The notes beneath the pieces were generated by a model that saw only the letters and a list, made by a program, of their open reading frames with translations, was not told the DNA's origin and did no database searches. Source: Lacisediminimonas profundi (lineage in GTDB: Bacteria; Pseudomonadota; Gammaproteobacteria; Burkholderiales; Burkholderiaceae_D). Taken from it: a stretch of 64,000 bases of DNA. The position numbers were made by a program, and so were the translations under genes. This document shows, piece after piece, positions 34,993-44,169 of the stretch. The stretch's first letter is position 1. The number at the start of each line of letters is the position of its first letter. The stretch covers positions 62,001-126,000 of the forward strand of contig NZ_VTTH01000003.1 in assembly GCF_008831265.1 (NCBI RefSeq), written 5' to 3'.

Positions 34993-37107
34993 GTGAAAAA
35001 TCCTACTGCAGAATCCAATATCCTGCGTGTGGCCGTGGACATCGGCGGCACCTTCACCGACGGCGTCGCAACGCTGTCTCCCGCTGGCCGCATCTGGGTC
35101 GGCAAGACCCCGACCACCCCGTCCGATCCGGGCGAGGCGGTGTCGACTGTCATTCTCAACCTGCTGCAACAGGTATCGCATTCCATGGGTGAGGCAGCGC
35201 CGGCGCTGGCCGAGGTGGTGCACGGAACCACGCTGATCACCAACACGCTGATCGAGCGCAAGGGCTCGCGCACCGCACTGGTCACGACCAGCGGGCAGCG
35301 CGACATGCTCGACATCGGCCGCGAGTGGCGCTACGACATCTACGATCTGGAGATCGTGTTGCCGACGCCGCTGGTGACCCCGGAAGACCGGGTTGAAGTG
35401 GACGAGCGGCTCAATGCGCGCGGGGAGGTGCTGCAATCGCTGGGCGCCGCCGAACTGGCGCGCATGTCTGCCGATCTGAAGCAGATGGGCGTGGAGTCGG
35501 TCGCGGTGTCTTTGCTGCATTCCTATGTCAACGACGAGCACGAGCAGCAGATACGCGCAGAACTGGAGCGTGCATTGCCCGGCGTTGCGGTGTCGCTGTC
35601 GTCCGAACTGGCGCGCGAGATCAAGGAATTTGAACGCACCTCGACCACCGCCGCCAATGCCTATGTGAAGCCGATCGTCGCCGCCTATCTGCAGGAACTG
35701 GAGGCGCGCATCGGGAAGATCGGGGCCGACGTGCCGCTGCGGGTCATGGTTTCCAGCGGCGGCTTCACCTCAGCCAAGTCTGCCGCGCAGACGCCGATCC
35801 TGCTGCTGGAATCCGGTCCTGCGGCCGGCGTGCTGTCGGCGCTGAATACCGCGCGCCAGAACGATGTGCAGCATGTGCTGGCTTTCGACATGGGCGGCAC
35901 CACCGCCAAGGCTTGCGTGGCCGTCGGCGGCACTGCGCCGGTGGCGCACTCCTTCGAATGCGCCCGCGTCGAGCGCTTCAAGCGCGGTTCCGGATTGCCT
36001 ATCCTGATCCCCAGCATCGAGCTGATCGAGATCGGCGCCGGCGGCGGATCGATCGCTTTCTGCAACCGCCTGGGCCTGCTCAATGTCGGTCCCGAGTCGT
36101 CCGGTTCGGTCCCTGGTCCGGCCTGCTATGGCCGCGGCGGCGAGGATCCGACGGTGACCGATGCCGACCTGCTGCTGGGCTACCTGAACGCCGACAATTT
36201 CCTGGGCGGCGAAATGAAGCTCGATGTCGGCCTGGCGCAGAAAGCCATGGGCCGGCTGGCAGAGAAACTGGGCGTGTCGACCACCGATGCGGCCTGGGGC
36301 ATCTACAACATGGTCAATGAAAACATGTCGAGCGCGGCCCGCATCCACATCGCCGAGAACGGCCATGATCCGCGCGACTTCTCGATGGTCGGCACCGGCG
36401 GCGCCGGGCCGGTCCATGCAGTGGAAGTGGCGCGCAAGCTGCGCATACCGCGGGTGCTGATTCCGATTGCGGCAGGCGCTGGTTCCTGCCTGGGCATGCT
36501 GGCTGCGCCGGCGCGCGTCGATCGCGCCTGGTCGAATCCGCAACTGCTGGCCGACACTGACTGGCCACAGGTCGCGGCTGCGCTGGAACAACTCAAGCGC
36601 GAGGCGCAGGACGAGCTCGACACCGCCGGAGCCAAGGATGTCATCTGGCAGATCGGCGCCGAGATGCGTTACTACGGCCAGGGCGCCGAAGTGCCGGTCT
36701 CGATTCCTTTCGAAGCCGTCACCGCGAAGACTGGCGCGGCCATCCTGCAATCGTTCGAAGAGCAATACGAAAAGCTGTACGGCCGCACCGTCCCGGGCGC
36801 CAGGCCGCAGGTCATGACCTGGCGCCTGACCGGCCGGGCCGAGAGTCGCGGCCATCACTTCGAATGGGGCGACGACCGCGTCAAGGCCAGCGCCGCGCTG
36901 CGCGGTTCGCGCAGCATCTACCTGCCGTTGAAGAAAGAATATGGCGAGGTCAATGTGTACGACCGCTATTCGGTACAGCCCGGCGAGGTCTTGCAGGGAC
37001 CGCTGATCCTGGAAGAGCGCGAGTCCACCATCGTCGTTCCGGTAAAGTCCGAAGTGACGATCCTGCCCGACCTCACCGTCTCCGTCACGATCAAGGAATT
37101 CGATTAA
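34993..37107 (+). CDS. hyuA: Hydantoinase/oxoprolinase subunit A (ATP-dependent)
   Basis: 704 residues from a GTG at 34993. ASKHA-type ATPase motifs VAVDIGGTFTDGVATL at the N-terminus and AFDMGGTTAKACV near residue 300 bind ATP; VHGTTLITNTLIERKG and MVGTGGAGPVHAVEVARKL are family signatures. HyuA proteins work with HyuB to hydrolyse cyclic amides (N-methylhydantoin, 5-oxoproline) or carboxylate ketones with ATP. The hyuB ATG follows the TAA directly with no gap. No clear ribosome site precedes the GTG, so translation may depend on upstream genes. The cyclic-amide or ketone substrate here is unknown. Confidence 0.9.
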   Translation: MKNPTAESNILRVAVDIGGTFTDGVATLSPAGRIWVGKTPTTPSDPGEAVSTVILNLLQQVSHSMGEAAPALAEVVHGTTLITNTLIERKGSRTALVTTSGQRDMLDIGREWRYDIYDLEIVLPTPLVTPEDRVEVDERLNARGEVLQSLGAAELARMSADLKQMGVESVAVSLLHSYVNDEHEQQIRAELERALPGVAVSLSSELAREIKEFERTSTTAANAYVKPIVAAYLQELEARIGKIGADVPLRVMVSSGGFTSAKSAAQTPILLLESGPAAGVLSALNTARQNDVQHVLAFDMGGTTAKACVAVGGTAPVAHSFECARVERFKRGSGLPILIPSIELIEIGAGGGSIAFCNRLGLLNVGPESSGSVPGPACYGRGGEDPTVTDADLLLGYLNADNFLGGEMKLDVGLAQKAMGRLAEKLGVSTTDAAWGIYNMVNENMSSAARIHIAENGHDPRDFSMVGTGGAGPVHAVEVARKLRIPRVLIPIAAGAGSCLGMLAAPARVDRAWSNPQLLADTDWPQVAAALEQLKREAQDELDTAGAKDVIWQIGAEMRYYGQGAEVPVSIPFEAVTAKTGAAILQSFEEQYEKLYGRTVPGARPQVMTWRLTGRAESRGHHFEWGDDRVKASAALRGSRSIYLPLKKEYGEVNVYDRYSVQPGEVLQGPLILEERESTIVVPVKSEVTILPDLTVSVTIKEFD

Positions 37108-38703
37108 ATGAATACTGTTGCAGACAAGGTGAGCGGCGCGGCCCTGCCACCAACCACGACCCCGAACCCAAGCTCGCACTTCAACTCGATCGAGCTGGAG
37201 ATTTTGTGGAAGCGCCTGATCAGCGTGGTCGACGAGGCCTCCGCCGCGTTCGTGCGCACCTGCTTCTCGACGCTGGTGCGCGACGGCAATGACTTTGCCA
37301 TCGTGCTGACCGATGCCCAGGGACGCTCGCTGGCGCAGTCCACCATGAGCCTGCCCGGCTTCATCGGTTGCCTGCCGGCCACGGTGCGCCATTTCCTGGA
37401 CAAGTATCCGGCGCCGACGATGAAAGAGGGCGACGTCTACATCACCAACGATCCGTGGAAGGGATCCGGCCATATCCATGACGTCACCACGGTGACGCCG
37501 ATCTTCCGCGACGGCCGCCTGGTGGCCTTTGCTGCCGTGGTCTCGCACCTGCCCGACATCGGCGGCAAGCTGCGCAGCAACAGCAGCCGCGAGATCTACG
37601 AGGAAGGCTTGCAGATCCCGATGATGAAGCTGCTCGACGCCGGCCAGCCCAACACCGTGCTGATCGAGATGATCACGCAGAACATTCGCGTGCCTGACCA
37701 GGGCATGGGCGATATCTGGGCGCAGGTATCGGCTTGCCGCATGATGGGCGATCGGCTGCAGGGATTGCTCGATACCGTCGACCTGGAAAAACTGGGCGCG
37801 GAAGTGCGCGCCCGTTCCGAAAAGGCGATGCGCGAAGCGATCAGCCAGATCCCTGATGGCGTCTACACCTCGACCGTGCAGCATGACGGCTTCGAAGCGC
37901 CGATCATCATCCAGTGCGAGCTGACCGTGAGTGGCGATCGCATCGATATCGATTTCGCCGGCTCCAGCCAGCAACTGCCGCGCGCGGTCAATGTGGTGCC
38001 GATCTATACCTTCGCCTACACGGTGTACGGACTGAAGTCGCTGCTGTGCCCGGACGTGCCGAACAACGAAGGCAGTTTCCTGCCGATCACGACCGACGCG
38101 CCGCTCGGCTCGCTGTTCAATCCGACCTATCCGGCGGCTTCCGGCGGACGCAGTGCAATTGGCCATCTGCTGCCGGCAGCGGTGTTCAAGGCGCTCGCCG
38201 ATGTATTGCCGAACAAGGTATGGGCATCCGGCTCACCCAACTCGTCGATGACCATGTCGGGCGAATACCGTGGCAAGCGTTATGCGGTGGTCAACTTCCT
38301 GAATGCAGGGCAGGGCGCGACCGCGCGTCGCGCCGGCTATTCCGCATTGTCCTTCCCAGGCAACCTGGGCAACACGCCGGTCGAGATGATGGAGAGCCTG
38401 GCACCGATTCGCGTGATCCGGCGACAGGTGCGTCGCGGCAGCGGCGGAATCGGATTGCACAAGGGCGGCAATGGGATTACGTTCGAGTTCGAATTGCTGG
38501 CGGATGTGAAGGAGGCTTCAGCGTCGTTCCTGATGACGCAATTGAAATCAGTGCCTGCGGGGCTGGCCGGCGGCGGCGCCGGACAACCGGGGCGGCTGAC
38601 GATTAATGGCGAGGTAGTGGATCCGACCGAGCCGCGAATACTGAAGGGCGGCGATCGGGTGGTGATGGAAACAGCGGGTGGTGGTGCGTACGGACAGGGG
38701 TGA
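37108..38703 (+). CDS. hyuB: Hydantoinase/oxoprolinase subunit B
   Basis: 531 residues. Family motifs: ISVVDEASAAFVRTCFSTLV at the start, ITNDPWKGSGHIHDVTTVTP, VSHLPDIGG and IDFAGSSQQLPRAVNVV, with a Gly-rich C-terminus VVMETAGGGAYG. HyuB supplies the other half of the catalytic complex with HyuA and the two are fused in 5-oxoprolinase. Immediate adjacency to hyuA implies strict co-translation. About 120 bases without a recognisable gene separate it from the Rid-family gene. Confidence 0.9.
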   Translation: MNTVADKVSGAALPPTTTPNPSSHFNSIELEILWKRLISVVDEASAAFVRTCFSTLVRDGNDFAIVLTDAQGRSLAQSTMSLPGFIGCLPATVRHFLDKYPAPTMKEGDVYITNDPWKGSGHIHDVTTVTPIFRDGRLVAFAAVVSHLPDIGGKLRSNSSREIYEEGLQIPMMKLLDAGQPNTVLIEMITQNIRVPDQGMGDIWAQVSACRMMGDRLQGLLDTVDLEKLGAEVRARSEKAMREAISQIPDGVYTSTVQHDGFEAPIIIQCELTVSGDRIDIDFAGSSQQLPRAVNVVPIYTFAYTVYGLKSLLCPDVPNNEGSFLPITTDAPLGSLFNPTYPAASGGRSAIGHLLPAAVFKALADVLPNKVWASGSPNSSMTMSGEYRGKRYAVVNFLNAGQGATARRAGYSALSFPGNLGNTPVEMMESLAPIRVIRRQVRRGSGGIGLHKGGNGITFEFELLADVKEASASFLMTQLKSVPAGLAGGGAGQPGRLTINGEVVDPTEPRILKGGDRVVMETAGGGAYGQG

Positions 38704-38825
38704 AAAGTTGAAAGGTAGGGAGCGATAAGGTCGATCGGGCGTTGTCCCGCTTGATCAGGCAGAAACAGATGCACCACAACGAACACCAAAACACCCATAA
38801 CAGGGAACGAGAAAAGGCAAGCAAC

Positions 38826-39176
38826 ATGACCGATATGAAACGCATCGACCAGAACGCACGGCGTAGCCGTGCACTGGTCCACAACGGCCTGGTTTACCTC
38901 TCTGGACAGGTGCCTGACGACCGTAGCGGCGGTGTCGCCGAGCAGGCACGACAAGTGCTAAAGAAAATCGACGATCTCCTTGCTGAAGCTGGCACCACCC
39001 GCGCACGTCTTCTCAGCGCGCAGGTGTGGCTGAAAACGATGGATGATTTTGCTGGTTTCAACGAAGTGTGGGACGCCTGGGTCGTGCCTGGCGAAACACC
39101 GACTCGTTGCTGCGGCAAGGTGGAGCTCAACGATCCGAAGTGCCTGGTAGAGATTGTCGCAGTCGCAGCACTATAG
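38826..39176 (+). CDS. RidA/YjgF-family protein (putative enamine/imine deaminase)
   Basis: 116 residues from the ATG at 38826, with AAGG about nine bases upstream; an upstream in-frame start adds a tail that does not look native. Rid features: MKRIDQNARRSRALVHNGLVYLSGQVPDD, QARQVLKKIDDLLAEAGTT, and near the end TRCCGKVELNDPKCLVEIVAVA, keeping the conserved Arg of the active-site cleft. Rid proteins hydrolyse reactive enamine/imine intermediates or cyclic imidates, which fits a cluster that opens nitrogen heterocycles. A hairpin with a seven-T run follows. Confidence 0.85.
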   Translation: MTDMKRIDQNARRSRALVHNGLVYLSGQVPDDRSGGVAEQARQVLKKIDDLLAEAGTTRARLLSAQVWLKTMDDFAGFNEVWDAWVVPGETPTRCCGKVELNDPKCLVEIVAVAAL

Positions 39177-39188
39177 AAGCCTGATAAC

Positions 39189-39214
39189 GCCGTTCGTAGA
39201 AGCGGCATTTTTTT
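39189..39214 (+). terminator. Intrinsic terminator after the Rid gene
   Basis: GCCGTTC/GAAGCGGC stem with one bulged base (39189-39206) followed by seven T (39208-39214). It may reduce read-through between the enzyme genes and the following binding-protein gene. Confidence 0.6.
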
Positions 39215-39236
39215 GGACCAACTAGAGAGGTATCCC

Positions 39237-40295
39237 ATGTCTGCAGATTCAAAGGTTTTGGTAGCCGAATCATCATCGTCCAGGGGAGCCTGCGGGCTGC
39301 CTGCGGCAAAGCGGCGGCAGGTGCTGACGCTGGCCGGCATCACGGCGCTCACGCTCGCAGCCATGGCCATGCCTGGTGCTGCAATCGCGGATGAGTATCC
39401 GTCCAAGCCGATCAAGCTGGTCATTCCGTATGCAACCGGCGGTGTGTCGGATGCGATGGGCCGCATGACGGCGACCGCGCTGTCGAAGGCGCTGAACCAG
39501 ACCGTGGTGGTTGAAAATCGCGGCGGCGCCGGCGGCACGCTGGGCGCTGGCGTGGTGGCGAAGTCTGCCCCCGATGGCTACACGCTGCTGTTGACCAGCC
39601 CGCCGATGGTGGCGGTGGCGCCGGCGCTGCTGCCAAGCCTGCAGTACGACACCTCGAAGGACTTCACGATGATCGGCACCATGGCGACCACGCCCAACGT
39701 GCTGGCAGTGAACAACGACATACCAGTCAAGAGCATCATCGAGCTGGTCGCGTACGCAAAGGGCCCAGGCAAGGGCAAGCTGAGCTATGCATCGGCCGGA
39801 CCGGGTAGTGTCGGCCACCTGTCGGGCCACATCGTGCAGACCTCGACCGGCATCGAGATGCAACACGTTCCGTACAAGTCATCGGGACAGGCTTTCCCCG
39901 ATGTGATCTCCGGCCGCGTTTCGATGGTGTTCGATTCGCTGCCGTCGACCATCGGCCATGTACGTTCCGGCAAGGTGCGGCCGCTGCTGGTCTTGTCGGA
40001 TCGGCGCTCAAGCATCATGCCCGACGTGCCGACCGCAATGGAAAGCGGATTCCCGACGGCGACGATGAACTTCTGGGTCGGCATCGAAGGCCCGGCCAAG
40101 ATGCCGAAGGCGATCGTCGACAAGCTGAACGCGGCGCTGAAAGTTGCCGTGGCCTCCAAGGAAATGCGCGACCAGATGGCATTCCTGGGCGCCGAGCCGT
40201 ATCACTTGACGCCCGCGGAGTTCGAGGCATTGCGGCAGAAGGACGTGGTCAGTTACGCCAAGCTGGTCAAGGCCATGGGGCTGAAGACTGATTGA
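39237..40295 (+). CDS. Bug/TctC-family periplasmic binding protein
   Basis: 352 residues from the ATG at 39237, with AGAGAGG upstream. A long N-region with KRRQVLTLAG, a possible twin-arginine-type signal, precedes a hydrophobic helix and an AIADEYPSKPIKLVIPY maturation/ligand start typical of Bug proteins. Family hallmarks: VVVENRGGAGGTLGAGVVAKS and APDGYTLLL. Such proteins bind carboxylates or amides in the periplasm, sometimes for transport and sometimes for sensing. No TctA/TctB membrane partners are in the window. Position inside the catabolic cluster suggests it binds the cluster's substrate. Confidence 0.9.
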   Translation: MSADSKVLVAESSSSRGACGLPAAKRRQVLTLAGITALTLAAMAMPGAAIADEYPSKPIKLVIPYATGGVSDAMGRMTATALSKALNQTVVVENRGGAGGTLGAGVVAKSAPDGYTLLLTSPPMVAVAPALLPSLQYDTSKDFTMIGTMATTPNVLAVNNDIPVKSIIELVAYAKGPGKGKLSYASAGPGSVGHLSGHIVQTSTGIEMQHVPYKSSGQAFPDVISGRVSMVFDSLPSTIGHVRSGKVRPLLVLSDRRSSIMPDVPTAMESGFPTATMNFWVGIEGPAKMPKAIVDKLNAALKVAVASKEMRDQMAFLGAEPYHLTPAEFEALRQKDVVSYAKLVKAMGLKTD

Positions 40296-40307
40296 AGTTG
40301 ACGGTCT

Positions 40308-40336
40308 GACGAGTTACGGTCCAGCCGTAACTCGTC
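40308..40336. terminator. Strong hairpin after the binding-protein gene
   Basis: Perfect 12-bp arms GACGAGTTACGG (40308-40319) and CCGTAACTCGTC (40325-40336) with loop TCCAG, 12 bases past the stop. No T-run, so it may be an RNA-stability or attenuating structure rather than a classic terminator. Confidence 0.55.
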
Positions 40337-40445
40337 GGCCGGTTCGCCAGGATCGAAGCAACGAAAACTTGCCAGAACCCCGCGCAATCAGCATTCCGAT
40401 TATCCTGTCCGGACCGCTCATCACACCTATCCCACTAGAGACACA

Positions 40446-42809
40446 ATGATCGAAAAATCAGGAAAAGGCGTCGGTGTACCGCTGCGCCGCAAAGAGGACA
40501 AGCGGCATTTGCGCGGACAGGGACAGTTCGTCTCCGACATCCGCATGCCCGGCATCCTTGACGTCGCCTTCGTGCGCAGCCAGGTCGCGCACGGCATCGT
40601 CAAGCGCATCGAGATCCCCGACGAATTCAAGGGCCGGGTATTCACTGCCGCCGATTTTCCCGGCGTCAAGCCGATCATCGCGGTGCCCAAGGTTGCGGGC
40701 TTCAAGTATTCCGAACATCCGGCGCTGGCCACCGATCGCGTGCGCTTTGCCGGCGAGCCGATTGCGATGGCCATCGGCCCCAGCCGCTCAGAGGCCGAGG
40801 ACGTCGCCGATGCGGTCTTCGTCGACATCGAGGAATTGCCGGCGGTGGTGGACATGCTGGACGCTACCAAACCCGGCGCCACGGTCATGCGCGAGGAATG
40901 GGGCGACAACGTCTACGTCGAAAAGGGCAACGAGTACGGCGACCTTGAGTCTGCGCGCAAGAATGCAGCGGTCACCGTAACCCGTGAATACCGGATGAAC
41001 CGGCAAAGCGCGGTGCCGATGGAAGGCCGCGCCATACTGGCCGTGTGGGATAACCGGCTGGAGGAATTGCTGGTCTATACCGGCAGCCAGTCGCCGCACC
41101 AGACCCGGGTGGGCATGGCGCAGGCACTCGGCATCGAAGAGCGCAAGCTGCACCTGATCACGCCCGACATGGGCGGCGGATTCGGCGCCAAGCGTGTGCT
41201 GTATCCGGAAGAACTGATGGTGGCGGCGCTGGCGCTGAAGCTGAAGAAGCCGGTGCGCTGGATCGACGACAAGCGCGAGCACTTGCTGACCGCGATCCAT
41301 TGCCGCGAACATCATCACAAGGTAACGGCATACGCCGACAGCCGCGGCAAGATACTGGGGCTGGACGTGGAAATCTGGGTCGATGCCGGCGCCTATTCGC
41401 ACTGGCCGAACGGACCATTCATGGAAACCGGCATGGCTGCGCGCAACATTCCCGGCCCCTACGACATTCCCAATTACCGCAGCAACAGCTATACGGTCGC
41501 CACCAACAAGTCGCCGATCGGCGCCTATCGCGGCGTGGCCCGTCCCGCGGCCTGCTTCACGATCGAGCGCACCATCGACGAAGTGGCGCACGCGGTGGGC
41601 CGCGAGCCCTGGGTGGTGCGTATGGAAAACATGGTGCAGCCGGCGGCAATGCCTTTCCGTAACGTCACCAACCTGTTGTACGACACCGGTGACTATCCCG
41701 AGTCGGTGCGGCGGGCAGCCAGCCTGATCAACTTCGAAGCGGTGCGCGCGCGCCAGAAAACGGCCGAGCCTGATGGCCGCCTGATCGGTGTCGGCTTCGC
41801 TTCCTTCACCGAGCAGACCGCGCATGGTTGCGGCGAATGGGTGTCGCGCGGCACGCCGGTGATACCAGGCTATGAGACCGCCACCGCGCGCATGATGACC
41901 GACGGCTCGCTGATGCTGATGGTCGGCATCGTGTCGCACGGCCAGGGCATGGAGACCTCGCTGGCGCAGATCGCGTACCAGGAGCTGGGCATCGACCCGA
42001 TGAACGTGTCGGTGCGCCACGGCGACACCCAGGTGTCGGCATTCGGCATGGGGACCTTTGCCTCGCGCAGTATCGTGATGGCGGGCGGCGCGGTGGCCAA
42101 AGCTTGCCGCTTGCTGCGCGCAAAGATGACGGCAATCGCTGCCCACGTGCTGAAATGCGATGCCAGCGAGCTGCGTTTCGAGAATTGCGCGGTGCATGGC
42201 CCGCAGGGATCGATCGGTTTCGAGGAGATCGGACGGATCGCCCATCTGCGCCAGGAAATCCTGCCCAAGGGCATGGATCCGCTGCTGGACGTGACGGCCA
42301 CCTACGAACCTGCGGTCGACACCGGCCTGTTCACCTATGCGACCCAGGCAGCGGTGGTTGCGGTCGACCCCGACACCGGCAAGGTCGAGATCCTCGACTA
42401 CGCGGTAATCGAGGACTGCGGCACCGTGATCAATCCGCTGATCGTCGACGGCCAGATCATTGGCGGCATTGCGCAGGGCATCGGCAATGCGCTGTATGAA
42501 GAAATTCCCTACGACGAGAATGGCCAGCCGCTGGCCACCACCTTCGCCGATTACCTGCTGCCCGGTGCGCCGGAAATACCGGCGATCAAGATCGGTCACA
42601 TGGTGACGCCGACACCGCATACCGAATACGGCATGAAGGGCATGGGTGAAGGCGGCGCGATATCGCCGCCGGCGGCGATCGCCAATGCGATCCGCGATGC
42701 GCTGCTGCAGATCGGCGGCGAGATCAATGAAACGCCGATGACGCCGCGCCGGGTGCGGGCGGCGGTTGAGCGCGCGCTGGCAAACAAGAATGACAAGGTG
42801 GCCGTATGA
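40446..42809 (+). CDS. Xanthine-dehydrogenase-family molybdenum hydroxylase, large subunit
   Basis: 787 residues, the usual length of CoxL/XdhB-type large subunits. It binds the molybdopterin cofactor: MGGGFGAKR (about residue 240), AYRGVARP near 360 and the catalytic Glu in KGMGEGGAISPP (about 735). AYRG, rather than the AYRCSFR loop of genuine form I CO dehydrogenase, marks it as a hydroxylase of an organic substrate, usually a nitrogen heterocycle or aldehyde. It forms a complex with the two overlapping downstream genes. No dedicated Mo-cofactor maturation genes (coxDEF, xdhC) are in the window. The substrate is unknown. Confidence 0.92.
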   Translation: MIEKSGKGVGVPLRRKEDKRHLRGQGQFVSDIRMPGILDVAFVRSQVAHGIVKRIEIPDEFKGRVFTAADFPGVKPIIAVPKVAGFKYSEHPALATDRVRFAGEPIAMAIGPSRSEAEDVADAVFVDIEELPAVVDMLDATKPGATVMREEWGDNVYVEKGNEYGDLESARKNAAVTVTREYRMNRQSAVPMEGRAILAVWDNRLEELLVYTGSQSPHQTRVGMAQALGIEERKLHLITPDMGGGFGAKRVLYPEELMVAALALKLKKPVRWIDDKREHLLTAIHCREHHHKVTAYADSRGKILGLDVEIWVDAGAYSHWPNGPFMETGMAARNIPGPYDIPNYRSNSYTVATNKSPIGAYRGVARPAACFTIERTIDEVAHAVGREPWVVRMENMVQPAAMPFRNVTNLLYDTGDYPESVRRAASLINFEAVRARQKTAEPDGRLIGVGFASFTEQTAHGCGEWVSRGTPVIPGYETATARMMTDGSLMLMVGIVSHGQGMETSLAQIAYQELGIDPMNVSVRHGDTQVSAFGMGTFASRSIVMAGGAVAKACRLLRAKMTAIAAHVLKCDASELRFENCAVHGPQGSIGFEEIGRIAHLRQEILPKGMDPLLDVTATYEPAVDTGLFTYATQAAVVAVDPDTGKVEILDYAVIEDCGTVINPLIVDGQIIGGIAQGIGNALYEEIPYDENGQPLATTFADYLLPGAPEIPAIKIGHMVTPTPHTEYGMKGMGEGGAISPPAAIANAIRDALLQIGGEINETPMTPRRVRAAVERALANKNDKVAV

Positions 42810-43654
42810 AAGCGGGAAAGCTGACTTATCACCACGCCGATTCGATCGACAGCGCGCTGGCGCTGAACAGGCGTTTCGAAGGGATGGGCAAGTTCATGGC
42901 TGGCGGCCAGTCGCTGATGCCGATGATGAACCTGCGCATGGCGTTCGCCGACCAGGTGATCGACATTTCGCGCATCGCTGCGCTACGTGAAGTAAAGGCC
43001 GTTGGCGACAAGCTGTTCATCGGCGCCGGCATCACCCATGCGATGATCGAAGACGGCAAGGTCGAGGATCCGGCACGCGGCTACCTGCGTCATGTGGCGG
43101 CCGGTATTGCCTATCGATCGATACGCAACCGCGGCACGGTGGGCGGCAGCCTGGCGCATGCCGACCCGGCTGCCGACTGGCCGACGGCGCTGCGGGCGCT
43201 GGATGCCGTGGCGGTGATCCGGGGTGCCGATGGCACGCGTGAAGTAACGCTGGCCGAGTTCCAGGTGAGCGTGATGGAAACCAGCCTGGCCGACGGCGAG
43301 TTGCTGCAGGGCGTGCTGCTGCCGCGGCTGTCGCCGGGAGCGCGCTGGGCTTACCAGAAGTTCTGCCACAAGGTTGGCGAGTTTGCGCATTCGATCGGTG
43401 CGGTGGTGTTCGATCCAGCGGCCGGCATTGTCAATGTCGTGCTCGGCGCGGTGGGCGGCAAGCCGGTGCGCCTGGCGAAGGTATCGGCGCGGCTGGCAGA
43501 CGGGCTCGACGCCCAAGAGGTGGCGAGTTCCGGCTTCATGACGTTGCTGGAGCAGGACCTTGCGGCCAGTACCTCGCTCGACCCGGCGTCCTACGATTTC
43601 CAGGTACACAAGACCATTATCAAGCGGGCAGTCATGGAGACCCTGAAAAAATGA
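42806..43654 (+). CDS. Molybdenum hydroxylase FAD-binding (medium) subunit
   Basis: 282 residues, CoxM-like. FAD-binding hallmarks: AGGQSLMPMMNLRMA (the AGGxSL motif) and RNRGTVGGSLAHADPAADWP (TxGG). It shuttles electrons from the FeS subunit to an external acceptor. It overlaps the large-subunit stop (ATGA) and its own stop overlaps the small-subunit start, so L-M-S expression is stoichiometric and coupled. Confidence 0.92.
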   Translation: MKAGKLTYHHADSIDSALALNRRFEGMGKFMAGGQSLMPMMNLRMAFADQVIDISRIAALREVKAVGDKLFIGAGITHAMIEDGKVEDPARGYLRHVAAGIAYRSIRNRGTVGGSLAHADPAADWPTALRALDAVAVIRGADGTREVTLAEFQVSVMETSLADGELLQGVLLPRLSPGARWAYQKFCHKVGEFAHSIGAVVFDPAAGIVNVVLGAVGGKPVRLAKVSARLADGLDAQEVASSGFMTLLEQDLAASTSLDPASYDFQVHKTIIKRAVMETLKK

Positions 43655-44127
43655 CATCGATTTCAATCACGGTAAATGGCGAGCCGGTAGTCGCCGAGAT
43701 AGACGACCGCATGACGCTGGCCGACTTCCTGCGCGACAAGCTGGACCTGACCGGTACCCATCTCGGCTGCGAGCATGGCGTGTGCGGGGCCTGCACGGTG
43801 CTGGTGGACGAGGAGCCGGTTCGCGCTTGCATCACGCTCGCGCTGTCCATGGCCGGGCGCTCGGTGCGCAGCATCGAGGATTTCAACGACGATCCGGCGA
43901 TGGAAGTGATCCGCGAATGCTTTTCCGAAGCGCACGGACTGCAGTGCGGCTTTTGCACGCCGGGCATGGTGATCACGGTGCGTGATATCGTTCAGCGCGG
44001 CGCCTGCGTGGATGCGAAGCAGATCCGCACCGAGCTGTCCGGCAACCTGTGCCGCTGCACCGGTTATGCTGGCATCGTCAAGGCCACCGAGCTGTCGCGC
44101 GACAGGTTGAAGGCGAAGAGCGAATAA
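43651..44127 (+). CDS. Molybdenum hydroxylase [2Fe-2S] (small) subunit
   Basis: 158 residues, CoxS-like. The plant-ferredoxin-type cluster uses Cys40, Cys45, Cys48 and Cys60 (GCEHGVCGACTV, then RAC); the second cluster uses Cys99, Cys102, Cys134 and Cys136 (CGFC, LCRC). All eight ligands are present. It relays electrons from the Mo site to FAD. The ATG at 43651 overlaps the preceding stop. Confidence 0.94.
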   Translation: MTSISITVNGEPVVAEIDDRMTLADFLRDKLDLTGTHLGCEHGVCGACTVLVDEEPVRACITLALSMAGRSVRSIEDFNDDPAMEVIRECFSEAHGLQCGFCTPGMVITVRDIVQRGACVDAKQIRTELSGNLCRCTGYAGIVKATELSRDRLKAKSE

Positions 44128-44169
44128 GCCTGCTGGCGGCCGCGGGAATCAACAATATAGAGAGAAAAA